A stretch of DNA of 64,000 bases, from positions 682,001 through 746,000 of the forward strand of contig NZ_GL379770.1 of the NCBI RefSeq assembly GCF_000143765.1, read 5' to 3'. The translations under genes and the position numbers were made by a program. Shown here one piece after another: positions 44,164-54,795 of the stretch; the stretch's first letter is position 1; each line of letters begins with the position of its first letter. The notes below the pieces were generated by a model. It worked only from the letters and a program-made list of their open reading frames with translations, ran no database searches and was not told the origin of the DNA. This DNA comes from Sphingobacterium spiritivorum ATCC 33861 (GTDB lineage Bacteria; Bacteroidota; Bacteroidia; Sphingobacteriales; Sphingobacteriaceae).

Positions 44164-45457
44164 ATTATTGGGATTGGGTGCACTTTTAGTGTTTGCTCAT
44201 CTGGATGGGTTTTCTCAGGAGAAACGTAAGATGACTCTGGCAGAAATTATACAATTAGCCAGTACACAAAGCACAGAAGCCCACTTGTCTGATACCAAAA
44301 TCGAAAGCCGCAGGTTAGAAGTACAATCTGCAAAAAACAGTCAGCTACCGGAAGCACAATTAAGCGGTCAGTACATGCTGATGACGACTCCGGATATCAA
44401 TTTCCATATCCCACTCGGAGGTTCGGGAGGAGCACCTGATATCAAAGCTAATCAGCTGATGCTGGGAAGAGCTACGATCAATATGCCCATCTATACCGGT
44501 GGTAAGATCACGGAAAGTATCCACGCTTCTGAAAATGCTTTGAAGGCCGAGCAATGGTCAGCACTGGCGACAAAAGATCAGCTTTCCAAACGGGCATTGT
44601 CCTTATATCTGAATTTGTATAAGGCACAACAGACTAATCTGCTGATTGAAGAAAATATCAAACGTTCAAGACAGCGTGTTGAGGATTTTAAAGCTATGGA
44701 AACAAATGGAGTGATTGCCCGTAACGATCTGTTGAAGGCTGAATTACAATTGTCTAATTATCTGGTAGCGCAACAGGAAGCGCAGAAGAATGTGAAAGTG
44801 ATGAATTATCAACTGGCGAATTTTCTGAAACTCGACGAACAGACTGAATTTGCACAGATAGATCTGGAAGCAGTGAATGTTCCGAATCTGCACGCTTCTA
44901 TGGAGACTGCTGTGGCAAATCGTTCGGATCTGAAAGCTGCGGAAGCACAGCATGATGTAGCCCTGAACCAGGTGAAAATTGCTAAAGCCGCTAACTATCC
45001 GACTTTGTTTGCTACAGGTGGCTATACAGCGATGGATGTAAAGAATGTCATCACCGTAAAGAATGCTATGAATGTGGGTGTAGGCGTGTCATATGATATC
45101 AGTTCACTGTATAAGAACAAAAAGAATGTAAATGTTGCCCGCAATAAAGTTCGTGAGGTAGAGGATAATATGAGTCTGCTGAATGATCAGATCAAAGTAC
45201 AGGTACAGCAGGCAAATGAAAACTATGAACTGGCAAAAGCACAGGACAGGGTATATGTACAGGCGGTAGATCAGGCCAATGAAAACTTCCGAATCGTAAA
45301 AGATAAGTATGATAACGGTGTGGCAGATACCGACGATCTGCTGGAAGCTGATGTACAACAACTGCAAAGCAGAATCAATCTGGCTATCGGGAAAGCAAAT
45401 ACAGTAGAGAAGTATTATGATCTACTATTGACTAATGGAGAAATTAATCAGAAATAA
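44153..45457 (+). CDS. TolC-family outer-membrane efflux protein
   Basis: The 434-residue product has a signal peptide (MKIKLLGLGALLVFAHLDGFSQ) and two outer-membrane efflux protein repeats with long helical segments (QLSKRALSLYLNLYKAQQTNLL and AAEAQHDVALNQVKIAKAANYPTLFATGGY). It forms the trimeric exit duct for the EmrAB-like pump encoded next. The ATG at 44153 overlaps the tetR stop and directly opens the signal peptide; a longer frame from 44099 would run through tetR. Confidence 0.92.
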   Translation: MKIKLLGLGALLVFAHLDGFSQEKRKMTLAEIIQLASTQSTEAHLSDTKIESRRLEVQSAKNSQLPEAQLSGQYMLMTTPDINFHIPLGGSGGAPDIKANQLMLGRATINMPIYTGGKITESIHASENALKAEQWSALATKDQLSKRALSLYLNLYKAQQTNLLIEENIKRSRQRVEDFKAMETNGVIARNDLLKAELQLSNYLVAQQEAQKNVKVMNYQLANFLKLDEQTEFAQIDLEAVNVPNLHASMETAVANRSDLKAAEAQHDVALNQVKIAKAANYPTLFATGGYTAMDVKNVITVKNAMNVGVGVSYDISSLYKNKKNVNVARNKVREVEDNMSLLNDQIKVQVQQANENYELAKAQDRVYVQAVDQANENFRIVKDKYDNGVADTDDLLEADVQQLQSRINLAIGKANTVEKYYDLLLTNGEINQK

Positions 45458-45462
45458 TCGTT

Positions 45463-46557
45463 ATGGAAACTAATAATAAAGAAAGTAAAAAATCAAATAA
45501 AAAATTTGTCATCATTCTGGTAGTTCTGGTACTGCTGGGAGGTGGATACGGTACATATAAATATTTGCATGGTCAGGCTCATGAGACGACAGATGATGCA
45601 CAGGTAGACAAGAATATGAGTCCTATTATCCCTCGTGTAGGCGGATATGTATCTAAAGTATTTGTAAAGGATAATGATATCGTAAAAAAAGGAGATACGC
45701 TGTTCACAATTGAACCTCAGGATTATCTGGTAAAAGTACAGGAAGCTCAGGCTGCTTTACTGGCTGCGGAGAGTTCTCTGGAGGTATCCAAAGCAGATGT
45801 TTTTGCATCTTCGGCCAATGTAGCGATCTCTGACGCAAGCATCAAATCTAATGTAGGTAGTGTGGATGCTGCCAAAATACGTGCTGAACAAGCTAATAAC
45901 GATTATGTACGGTATTCAAATCTGTATAACAATCATTCTATCACCAAACAACAATACGAGCAGGCTTTGACAGCCAAGCTGGAAGCAGAGAAACAAGTGG
46001 AGATTCTGCAACAACAACGTAATGCAAGTGCTTCTCAGCGTAATGCGGTTGTGAGTAAAACGACTGTGGCTTCCAAACAGACTTCAGTTGCTCAGGCGAA
46101 TATTGAACGTGCAAAAGCTGTGCTGGATGCGGCCAATCTCAGTCTTTCTTATACTACTGTGGTGGCTTCTGTAGATGGTCAGGTCTCGAATATCAAAATC
46201 CAGCCGGGTCAGATGATCAATCCGGGACAATCATTGTTTTATATTGTTGACAACAGTGAAACCTGGGTTGTTGCCAATTTTAAGGAAACTCAGCTGAATA
46301 AAATGCGTCCGGGTCAGAAAGTAACTATTAAAATAGATGCTTTTCCGGATACAGAATTTGAAGGTGAGATCAATTCTTTTTCTCCTGCTACAGGATCCCG
46401 CTTCTCTTTACTGCCTCCGGATAATGCGACCGGTAACTTTGTGAAGACGGTACAACGTCTTCCTGTAAAGATCAGATTGACAGATAAAAATACAACTGAC
46501 AAAATCGCATTATTGCGTCCGGGAATGAATGCGGACGTTGACGTTCATGTAAAATAG
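45463..46557 (+). CDS. emrA: HlyD/EmrA-family membrane fusion protein
   Basis: The 364-residue product has one N-terminal membrane anchor (FVIILVVLVLLGGGYGTYKYL), the biotinyl-lipoyl halves (PIIPRVGGYVSKVFVKDNDIVKKGDTLF and YTTVVASVDGQVSNIKIQPGQMINPG) flanking a helical hairpin (about 95-205), and the beta-barrel domain. The H(E)TTDDAQVD segment after the anchor is typical of EmrA. It links the inner-membrane EmrB to TolC. It is 5 bases after the TolC-like gene and 2 bases before emrB. Confidence 0.92.
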   Translation: METNNKESKKSNKKFVIILVVLVLLGGGYGTYKYLHGQAHETTDDAQVDKNMSPIIPRVGGYVSKVFVKDNDIVKKGDTLFTIEPQDYLVKVQEAQAALLAAESSLEVSKADVFASSANVAISDASIKSNVGSVDAAKIRAEQANNDYVRYSNLYNNHSITKQQYEQALTAKLEAEKQVEILQQQRNASASQRNAVVSKTTVASKQTSVAQANIERAKAVLDAANLSLSYTTVVASVDGQVSNIKIQPGQMINPGQSLFYIVDNSETWVVANFKETQLNKMRPGQKVTIKIDAFPDTEFEGEINSFSPATGSRFSLLPPDNATGNFVKTVQRLPVKIRLTDKNTTDKIALLRPGMNADVDVHVK

Positions 46558-46559
46558 AT

Positions 46560-48140
46560 ATGGAAACATTACAACAGGATAGTCTGGTTGAATATGGTTT
46601 CCGTCGTGTAGTCATCACGATTACGGCTGTATTATGTGCCTTACTGGAAATTGTGGATACGACTATTGTCAATGTAGCCTTGAATGACATGAAGGGCTCA
46701 CTGGGCGCTACATTGACAGATGTGGCATGGGTGATCACAGCTTATGCTATTGCCAATGTAATCGTTATTCCGATGACCAGCTGGCTTTCACAACAGTTCG
46801 GACGACGGAACTATTTCGCGGCTTCCATTATAATTTTTACGGTTGCATCTTTTTTATGTGGTAATGCAACCAATATCTGGGAACTCGTTTTCTTCAGGTT
46901 TATTCAGGGTATGGGCGGAGGTGCGCTTCTGGTAACAGCACAGACGATTATCACAGAGAGTTATCCTCCTGAAAAAAGAAGTATGGCGCAGGCCATTTAT
47001 GGTATGGGTGTCATTGTGGGTCCTACATTAGGTCCTCCGCTTGGTGGTTATATTGTGGATGAATATTCGTGGCCGTACATATTTTATATCAATGTACCTT
47101 TGGGTATTATTGCGACACTTTTAACCTTATCTTTCGTCAGAAGTCCGAAATATGGTAAGAAGCAGTCTGCCAGTGAAGTGGATTGGTGGGGTGTGGTCTT
47201 TCTGATTATGTTTATCGGATCGCTGCAGTATGTGCTTGAACACGGGCAGCAGGACGACTGGTTTGAGAATCGTACAATTGTCACTTTGTCGATCTTATCT
47301 TTCTTTGGGCTGTTTTTCTTTATCTGGCGCGAATTGACATACAAGAATCCGATTGTTAATCTTCGGGTACTGAAAGATAAAAACCTGCAGGTAGGTACTA
47401 TTATGAGTTTCATTCTGGGATTTGGTTTGTTCGGGTCCACCTTTATTATCCCTATCTATACACAGTCTATTCTGGGCTGGTCTGCTACAGATGCAGGGTT
47501 ATTGCTGATTCCGAGTTCGATTATGACCGGATTGATGATGCCATTTATAGGGAAGATGATCCAGGCCGGTCTACCACAGAAATACATGGTTGCAGTAGGC
47601 TTATGTATATTTTTCGGGTTCTCATTTTTTATGTACGGCATACTGACGAATGACACAGGATCGGAGCATATGTTCTGGCCGCTGATTATTCGCGGGGTAG
47701 GTCTCGGACTGTTATTTGTACCGGTAATGACTTTATCTCTTTCTACTTTACAGGGAAAAGCGATCGGAGAGGGCGCTGCATTTACAGGGATGATGCGTCA
47801 GCTTGGCGGATCTTTCGGTATAGCCTTGATCACAACTTTTATATCCAGAGATTCACAAAAACACCGGATAGATCTGGTTTCGCATCTGGACTCCAGCAGT
47901 TTTGAAGTGCAGCAGCGGGTACAGCAGATGCAGGCTAATTTTATGTCTAAGGGATTCAGTTCCAATGAAGCATTGGCTAAAGCGCATCAGCTTCTGGATC
48001 TTTCTGTCACCAAGCAGGCTGCAGTACTCTCTTATATGGATGTATTTCTGTATCTGGGAATTGTTTTTCTGATTTGTGTACCTTTTGTACTGACGATCAA
48101 ACAAGGTAAAAATAAAGTGGATATGTCTAACGTCCACTAA
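46560..48140 (+). CDS. emrB: DHA2-family (14-TMS) MFS multidrug transporter, EmrB type
   Basis: The 526-residue product has 14 predicted membrane helices, motif A-like GRRNYFAAS after helix 2 and motif C-like GPTLGPPLGGYIVDEYSWPYIFYINVP, which identify the drug:H+ antiporter 2 family. It pumps hydrophobic drugs into the EmrA-TolC path. It closes the four-gene operon; a hairpin follows. The substrate range cannot be deduced. Confidence 0.94.
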   Translation: METLQQDSLVEYGFRRVVITITAVLCALLEIVDTTIVNVALNDMKGSLGATLTDVAWVITAYAIANVIVIPMTSWLSQQFGRRNYFAASIIIFTVASFLCGNATNIWELVFFRFIQGMGGGALLVTAQTIITESYPPEKRSMAQAIYGMGVIVGPTLGPPLGGYIVDEYSWPYIFYINVPLGIIATLLTLSFVRSPKYGKKQSASEVDWWGVVFLIMFIGSLQYVLEHGQQDDWFENRTIVTLSILSFFGLFFFIWRELTYKNPIVNLRVLKDKNLQVGTIMSFILGFGLFGSTFIIPIYTQSILGWSATDAGLLLIPSSIMTGLMMPFIGKMIQAGLPQKYMVAVGLCIFFGFSFFMYGILTNDTGSEHMFWPLIIRGVGLGLLFVPVMTLSLSTLQGKAIGEGAAFTGMMRQLGGSFGIALITTFISRDSQKHRIDLVSHLDSSSFEVQQRVQQMQANFMSKGFSSNEALAKAHQLLDLSVTKQAAVLSYMDVFLYLGIVFLICVPFVLTIKQGKNKVDMSNVH

Positions 48141-48145
48141 TAACA

Positions 48146-48181
48146 TAAAGGTCTTTCCCCGGGGAGGGGAAAGCCTTTCTT
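48146..48181. terminator. Bidirectional terminator between emrB and the TonB receptor gene
   Basis: AAAGGTCTTTCCCC pairs with GGGGAAAGCCTTT (one mismatch) around a GGGGA loop, followed by TCTTTG. Confidence 0.75.
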
Positions 48182-48214
48182 TGAATAAACCAATTATGAG
48201 GAGATCATTAAGTG

Positions 48215-51088
48215 CTATAAAATATTGTCAAAAGTAATAGCCGTATAATATAAGGCTCCTAGTGTAGGGCCCCCGGCATACTGAATGTAGTGCTTGTTAA
48301 AGATGTTACTTCCACCTGCTTTTATGGTTGCTTTTCCGACTCTGTAGCTTACCTGCGCATCGATATTGCTGTAAGCATTTACTCTTGCATTGACGAGCGG
48401 ACTCTCCCAGTCAAAGGCATCCTGCCATTTCCACACAATATTGAATCCGAAATTTGGGAGTATCTCTCTGTTACCAAAAGAAAGATTGGTTGCCCATTTA
48501 GGGGTATTAAATCCGGTAACGAAGATATCTTTCTCTTTATTTTCAGTGATGGCGCTGTAATTAATATTTCCGGAAAGGGTATATTTTTCGTAAAAATTGT
48601 AGGTCAGTCCCAGTGAACTTCCATAGTTATTATAACTGTTTTTAGCATTAGTATATACTCTGTATCGGGTTTGTTTAGCGCGATTTGCAGCCAGCATGTC
48701 GATTACGGAAGCATCTGTAGTGATGCGGTCTGTGGACGGTACCGCTACCTCTACCTGTCCTAAGAAACCGTGGTATACATTGCTGTAGATATCCCAGTCA
48801 ATGGCTAGTTTATTATCCAGAATCACACTTTTATAGCCGATTTCGAAAGAAGTAATACGTTCGGGATCGGTGGCTTTCAGATCAGTGACGGTCAGAAGTC
48901 CTTTGTTTTTTAATGCAGCATCATTTGCTGTTAATCCTCCTGCTACATCTTTATTCACTGCAGCATTAAAATTGTTGACGGAGGCCAGTGTGTATGAGTT
49001 GTCCAGATAGCCTAAGCCTTCATTTATATAGGAAAGTCCTCCTACACGACGTACATTTCCATTGTTGACAAATGAAAGGGCTTCAAAAAGTGCAGGGAAA
49101 CGGAAACCGTTCTGGAAAGAAGCTCTGAAATTGTGTTTTTCAGCTAGTGTATATACGGCAGCAAACCTAGGGTTAAATTTGGCTTTGAATTCGGGGTTAT
49201 AATCTACACGAAGGGAAGCAAAAAGCTTTAACTTTTCTTCCAGCAGAGATTTGGTTACCTGAGTGAATCCGCCGAATTTTTTGTAATATACATTGTCTCC
49301 GAACGAGCCGTTTTCCAGAGGAATGTTACGCTCGGCAACAGGTCTTTTGAAATCTACAAAATTGTTTCCGTCCGGGATGACTTCATATATAGTCGCATCT
49401 GCACCTAAGAGTATATCCACAACCTCTACATGACGGGAAAGATCCCATTGTCCGTTTGCGTGATAGGTACGGCTCATTTGTTTGAGTTTTGCACCTCCGG
49501 TACTTGTTCCGGTAGATACGCCAGCGTTGGTGTGATCCCAGTTGTTGATACCGATAATTGTGTTTTTGAGTTCATCAAAAGCCTTTGTTCCGGCTTCTAC
49601 ACGTCCCAGATCCGCATCGGCACGTGCTTGTCGGGCTGCATCCGCCAGAGCAACTCCGTTGTTGAGCTGCGTTTGCAGAGAGGATTTGAATTTATCTCTC
49701 CAGGCATTGTTGGATAAATGAGTAAGATCCAGATTGTCCGCCAATGGTTTGATATTGTATGAATCTCCGGTATTCTCAGAAGAAATATACGTGCGGATGT
49801 TGTAATCGCTTCCTTTTAACTCCAGTTTATGATTCTGTACTCTTACATTGTCAAGCTGAATTTTGTTACCTCTTTGAAATACACCATCCATACGTCCAAA
49901 ACGGTAGCTATAGGATAGTTCTGCATTTTCGCTTAGCCGGTAATGCAGTGCAGCATCAAATTTGAGATTCTCTACAGTAGGTTTAGATAAATCCTGTTCT
50001 TTGTAACCCGTTCTTCTGACGATCAGTGACTGATTAGACTTGCCGTTATATGTTAATCCTGATACCGTCACCGCATTATTATTTTCATCTCCGTAGATGT
50101 TCCACCCGTCGTATGCAGTATTGTTGACGCCGTCTAATTCGGGGTAGGAAGGATTGGCTGTTACAAGACTATTCGGATTCTGGTCCTGATATGAATTAGA
50201 TAGCCAGTCTGTTCCTCTCAGATAGCTGAGATTGACTTTGAATGCAAATTTATTGTTAAATGCTTTCGCGTAGCGGATTGCATTTTCAGTCAGATTGCTA
50301 AGTTCGCGTCCTGTACCTCCTGTATGATTAAGCCCGTTTTTGCTGTATACACTGAGTCCCTGATACAAAAATGGATTTTTTGTAAGCAGATTGGCCATAC
50401 CGTTAATGGCATTCATGCCATATAATGCGGATGAAGCTCCGGGAGTGATCTCTATACTGGCGATATCCAGTTCGGTAGGACCAATTGCATTTCCAAGCGG
50501 AACGCCAAGAGTGGCAGCCTGCATGTCTACGCCATCAGCCAGTTGTACGAAACGAAAATTATTAGGGATATTAAACCCTCTTGTATTCGGAATTTTAAAG
50601 GTAATACTGGAAGTCGTCATCTGAACACCCTTTACATTTTCCAGGGCATCGTAAAAACTGGGAGCAGGAGACTGACGAATGGCTCGTATATCCAGTTTTT
50701 CAATCGCTACCGGAGATTTAAGAATATTTTCCTCTACTCTGGAAGCCGTGACTACTACTTCTTTTCCCAATATAGTCTGCGTGAGCAGTTCCAGATTTAA
50801 ATTGGATTCAGGGCCGGTGATCTCATAGGTACGTGCTGCGAATCCTACTGCTGATACTTTAAGTTTGAACGGGTATTTTGCTCTTGTGGTCAATTTGAAA
50901 TCCCCCTTATCATTGGTCGATGTACCGTTGACTGTTCCTTCGACGAGTACGGTTACTCCCGAGATAGGTTGTTTTGACTCCTGGTCAATAATGTGACCGG
51001 ATAATTCAATAAGATTATTGCCCTGACTATGTGCGTATTGCACTGTAATGAGGAATAAAATAAATAGGATAGGTCGAAGTTTTGTCAT
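48215..51088 (-). CDS. TonB-dependent receptor with carboxypeptidase-like N-terminal domain
   Basis: The 957-residue product has a signal peptide (LRPILFILFLITVQYAHSQ), a CarboxypepD_reg-like domain (about 28-105), a TonB-box-like VVVTASRVEEN, a plug (residues 115-225; GVQMTTSSITFKIPNTRGFN, and IEITPGASSALYGMNAINGMANLLTKNP) and a 22-strand-type barrel. It stands alone, without a SusD partner, on its own promoter. It is probably a transporter for a small ligand such as a cofactor, siderophore or oligomer; the ligand is not recognisable. Confidence 0.9.
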   Translation of the reverse strand: MTKLRPILFILFLITVQYAHSQGNNLIELSGHIIDQESKQPISGVTVLVEGTVNGTSTNDKGDFKLTTRAKYPFKLKVSAVGFAARTYEITGPESNLNLELLTQTILGKEVVVTASRVEENILKSPVAIEKLDIRAIRQSPAPSFYDALENVKGVQMTTSSITFKIPNTRGFNIPNNFRFVQLADGVDMQAATLGVPLGNAIGPTELDIASIEITPGASSALYGMNAINGMANLLTKNPFLYQGLSVYSKNGLNHTGGTGRELSNLTENAIRYAKAFNNKFAFKVNLSYLRGTDWLSNSYQDQNPNSLVTANPSYPELDGVNNTAYDGWNIYGDENNNAVTVSGLTYNGKSNQSLIVRRTGYKEQDLSKPTVENLKFDAALHYRLSENAELSYSYRFGRMDGVFQRGNKIQLDNVRVQNHKLELKGSDYNIRTYISSENTGDSYNIKPLADNLDLTHLSNNAWRDKFKSSLQTQLNNGVALADAARQARADADLGRVEAGTKAFDELKNTIIGINNWDHTNAGVSTGTSTGGAKLKQMSRTYHANGQWDLSRHVEVVDILLGADATIYEVIPDGNNFVDFKRPVAERNIPLENGSFGDNVYYKKFGGFTQVTKSLLEEKLKLFASLRVDYNPEFKAKFNPRFAAVYTLAEKHNFRASFQNGFRFPALFEALSFVNNGNVRRVGGLSYINEGLGYLDNSYTLASVNNFNAAVNKDVAGGLTANDAALKNKGLLTVTDLKATDPERITSFEIGYKSVILDNKLAIDWDIYSNVYHGFLGQVEVAVPSTDRITTDASVIDMLAANRAKQTRYRVYTNAKNSYNNYGSSLGLTYNFYEKYTLSGNINYSAITENKEKDIFVTGFNTPKWATNLSFGNREILPNFGFNIVWKWQDAFDWESPLVNARVNAYSNIDAQVSYRVGKATIKAGGSNIFNKHYIQYAGGPTLGALYYTAITFDNIL

Positions 51089-51119
51089 TTAATTTTATAA
51101 AGTCTATAGAATAAGTAGA

Positions 51120-51150
51120 CAAATATATTTTGATGAATGTTATTTTACAA
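51120..51150 (-). promoter_or_regulatory. Promoter of the TonB receptor gene (TTG-N20-TATATTTG)
   Basis: On the minus strand TTG (51148-51150) and TATATTTG (51120-51127) are separated by 20 bases, close to consensus. The start codon follows after about 31 bases. Confidence 0.65.
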
Positions 51151-51312
51151 CTTTATTTCTAAAATTGTATGTAATTTGTTGTTTTTCAGTGTTTTATTTT
51201 TTTACAAGAGATGTAAATTTCCTTTCCTAAGTAGGACTTGTTCTTACTCGTGGGAAGGATTAAGGAGTTGTTCTTTGCTTTGTTGATGAGTGGAGCAGCA
51301 AATGCATTTGGT

Positions 51313-51420
51313 TATTTAACCTCTCTCCCGATACATCGGATCTCTCCTTGAAAAGGAGAGAAGTGGTTTCGTTAAAGAATTCCCTCTCCTTTCTAAGGAG
51401 AGGGTTAGGGTGAGTTTTTT
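51313..51420. repeat. Palindromic intergenic element, probably a dispersed repeat
   Basis: Three perfect inverted repeats follow one another: CCGAT-AC-ATCGG (51328-51339), TCTCTCCTT-GAA-AAGGAGAGA (51341-51361) and CCCTCTCCTT-TCT-AAGGAGAGGG (51382-51404), ending GTTAGGGTGAG. This CTCTCC/GGAGAG pattern with a trailing TTAGGGTGAG resembles REP-like elements scattered in many bacterial genomes. Only one copy is in this window, so dispersal is an assumption. Confidence 0.5.
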
Positions 51421-51464
51421 TTATTCTGCTGACGAGAATTCCATTAAACGCATTTGGCAAAAAA

Positions 51465-51503
51465 AAACACCTTACTTAATTCATTTAAGTAAGGTGTTTT
51501 TAA
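51465..51503. terminator. Strong bidirectional terminator after the ABC-F gene
   Basis: ACACCTTACTTAA-TTCAT-TTAAGTAAGGTGT is a perfect 13-bp stem with an A-run on the left and T-run on the right, ending the minus-strand ABC-F transcript. Confidence 0.88.
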
Positions 51504-51522
51504 ATAAATGGTATACTATGTC

Positions 51523-53222
<1,700 letters not shown>

Positions 53223-53241
53223 AATCATATTGGGTGTGCAG

Positions 53242-54789
53242 TTATTTATTCCACCATATTTTATTGGTGATGACGTCATCGCCCTGTGATTTTAAAGCAT
53301 CCTGATAGTTTGCTTTATTGGTGTTCTGCTCAATGATCGGATATACCAATCGGTTTGGAATAGTCTGGCCTACTTCAGGTGTAAAGTAGTAGGTTTTTGT
53401 GACTCCTCCTACAAGACCGGTCCATAGCAGATCTCCGCTTTTGATCAGGAATAAGGGATACCCTGTCCGGCGTATTTCTGACCAGGATTCTATCCCCTGA
53501 TTGTAAAGGGCGAGGTATTTTTGAGTCAGTACATTTTGTTTGTTAGCTGCCGGTAATGCAGACAGGTATGCAGTTGCATCTGTCTCATTTACTCCCCATT
53601 TTGTTAATGAAGCTTTTACTCCATTGGTATAAGCTGTCTGATCCCAGTTTTTATATTCGGAAATCAGGAACTGAACTTCGGCGTATTCCTGTAATACTTC
53701 GGCATAGTTTGCGGCATTAATGATTGTTCCCGGCAATGAAATGGTGCTTTCGGGAAATAATTGCCCTGCTTCGAGCGGCAACCCGTAGATCTGCCCGTTA
53801 TATACACCGCTTGCATTTGGATTAGCATACTTAGCCAGTCTCGGATCCGGAGTTGTAAATGGTCCGCGAATTCCTTTCAAGGCATCGATAATAACATTTG
53901 AAACTGCAAAATCCTTTCTGTTTGCAATTACTGTAGCGCGGTATAAGGGTGCTTCATTTGGTGATGCTGACGAATATTTAAACGCTGCATTGTCATCATT
54001 CGATGTGAATACACCCTGTGCCAGTGCACTTTCGATATGGGTACGGGATAATGCGGCATCTTTGAGTGCTATACGTGTTGCAAGACGCAGACGCAAAGAG
54101 TTTGCAAATTTATACCATTTTTGATTGCTTCCTTTGTAGATATTATCTGATGTGCCGAAGGTGTTGGCAGAGCTGTATTTGAACAAGGTGTCTGCGGCCT
54201 GTTTCAGTTCATTGAGAATATCTTTGTAGATCTTTTCCTGTGTGGCATATTTTGGAGTCAGATTGTCAGGGCTTTGTTGTAAAGCCTGAAAATCAGGATC
54301 CTTATTGCCGTATGATTCGTAAGGGATATCTCCGAATACATCTGTCAGGGAATGAAAAAGATATGACTTCAATACTCGTGCTATAGCAATCTGGTTTGTA
54401 TTCGTTCCTGCATTATTTGCAGTCACTCCGATGCGTGTAGCTTCATCTGTATTGAGTTTGATGATCTCATTCAGATTGTTGAGGGCTTTATACGATTTGA
54501 TCCAGAAATTATCCGAATAACTTGTCGGTATCTGATAACGGGACGGATCGGTATAAATATTCTGACTGAAATACTGCGCAAATAACTGTGCCCCTCTGTA
54601 GTTGATCTCTTCACTGCGGATAGCATCCATGGTTTGTTTCTGAGCAGATATCAGCAGACTTGTCGTAGATACTTTAGACGGAAGATTAGGATTTGTATTT
54701 ATCTCTGTAAATTTCTCATCTGAGCATGAAGCCAGTGTCAATAAGGATAGACCTAGTAAACCTGTATATGTGAATTTGAGTAATTTCAT
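53242..54789 (-). CDS. SusD/RagB-like nutrient-binding outer-membrane lipoprotein (SusD-like_2)
   Basis: The 515-residue product has a lipoprotein signal peptide with lipobox LASC at about 19-22 (TGLLGLSLLTLASCSDEKF) and the SusD-like_2 pattern (FTEINTNPNLPSKVSTTSLLISAQKQ, GAQLFAQYFSQNIYTDPSRYQ, and a C-terminal NRLVYPIIEQNTNKANYQDA). It caps the SusC-type barrel and binds the substrate at the cell surface. It starts 6 bases after the susC-like gene. Substrate unknown: no hydrolase, sulfatase or sigma/anti-sigma gene is adjacent, so this is not a typical polysaccharide locus. Confidence 0.92.
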   Translation of the reverse strand: MKLLKFTYTGLLGLSLLTLASCSDEKFTEINTNPNLPSKVSTTSLLISAQKQTMDAIRSEEINYRGAQLFAQYFSQNIYTDPSRYQIPTSYSDNFWIKSYKALNNLNEIIKLNTDEATRIGVTANNAGTNTNQIAIARVLKSYLFHSLTDVFGDIPYESYGNKDPDFQALQQSPDNLTPKYATQEKIYKDILNELKQAADTLFKYSSANTFGTSDNIYKGSNQKWYKFANSLRLRLATRIALKDAALSRTHIESALAQGVFTSNDDNAAFKYSSASPNEAPLYRATVIANRKDFAVSNVIIDALKGIRGPFTTPDPRLAKYANPNASGVYNGQIYGLPLEAGQLFPESTISLPGTIINAANYAEVLQEYAEVQFLISEYKNWDQTAYTNGVKASLTKWGVNETDATAYLSALPAANKQNVLTQKYLALYNQGIESWSEIRRTGYPLFLIKSGDLLWTGLVGGVTKTYYFTPEVGQTIPNRLVYPIIEQNTNKANYQDALKSQGDDVITNKIWWNK

Positions 54790-54795
54790 GTAAAA

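Larger units (their letters stand above)
51089..51522. other. Intergenic region with receptor promoter, palindromic repeat element and terminator
   Basis: The 434-base gap contains the receptor promoter (51120-51150), a GC-richer palindromic element (51313-51420) and a strong terminator (51465-51503). The rest is AT-rich without genes. A 66-codon minus-strand frame runs through the element but is not credible. Confidence 0.6.

Noticed and set aside
51260..51460. 66-codon minus-strand frame in the intergenic region
   Set aside because: It runs through the palindromic element; the low-complexity, charged peptide is what such repeats give when translated and has no fold pattern.
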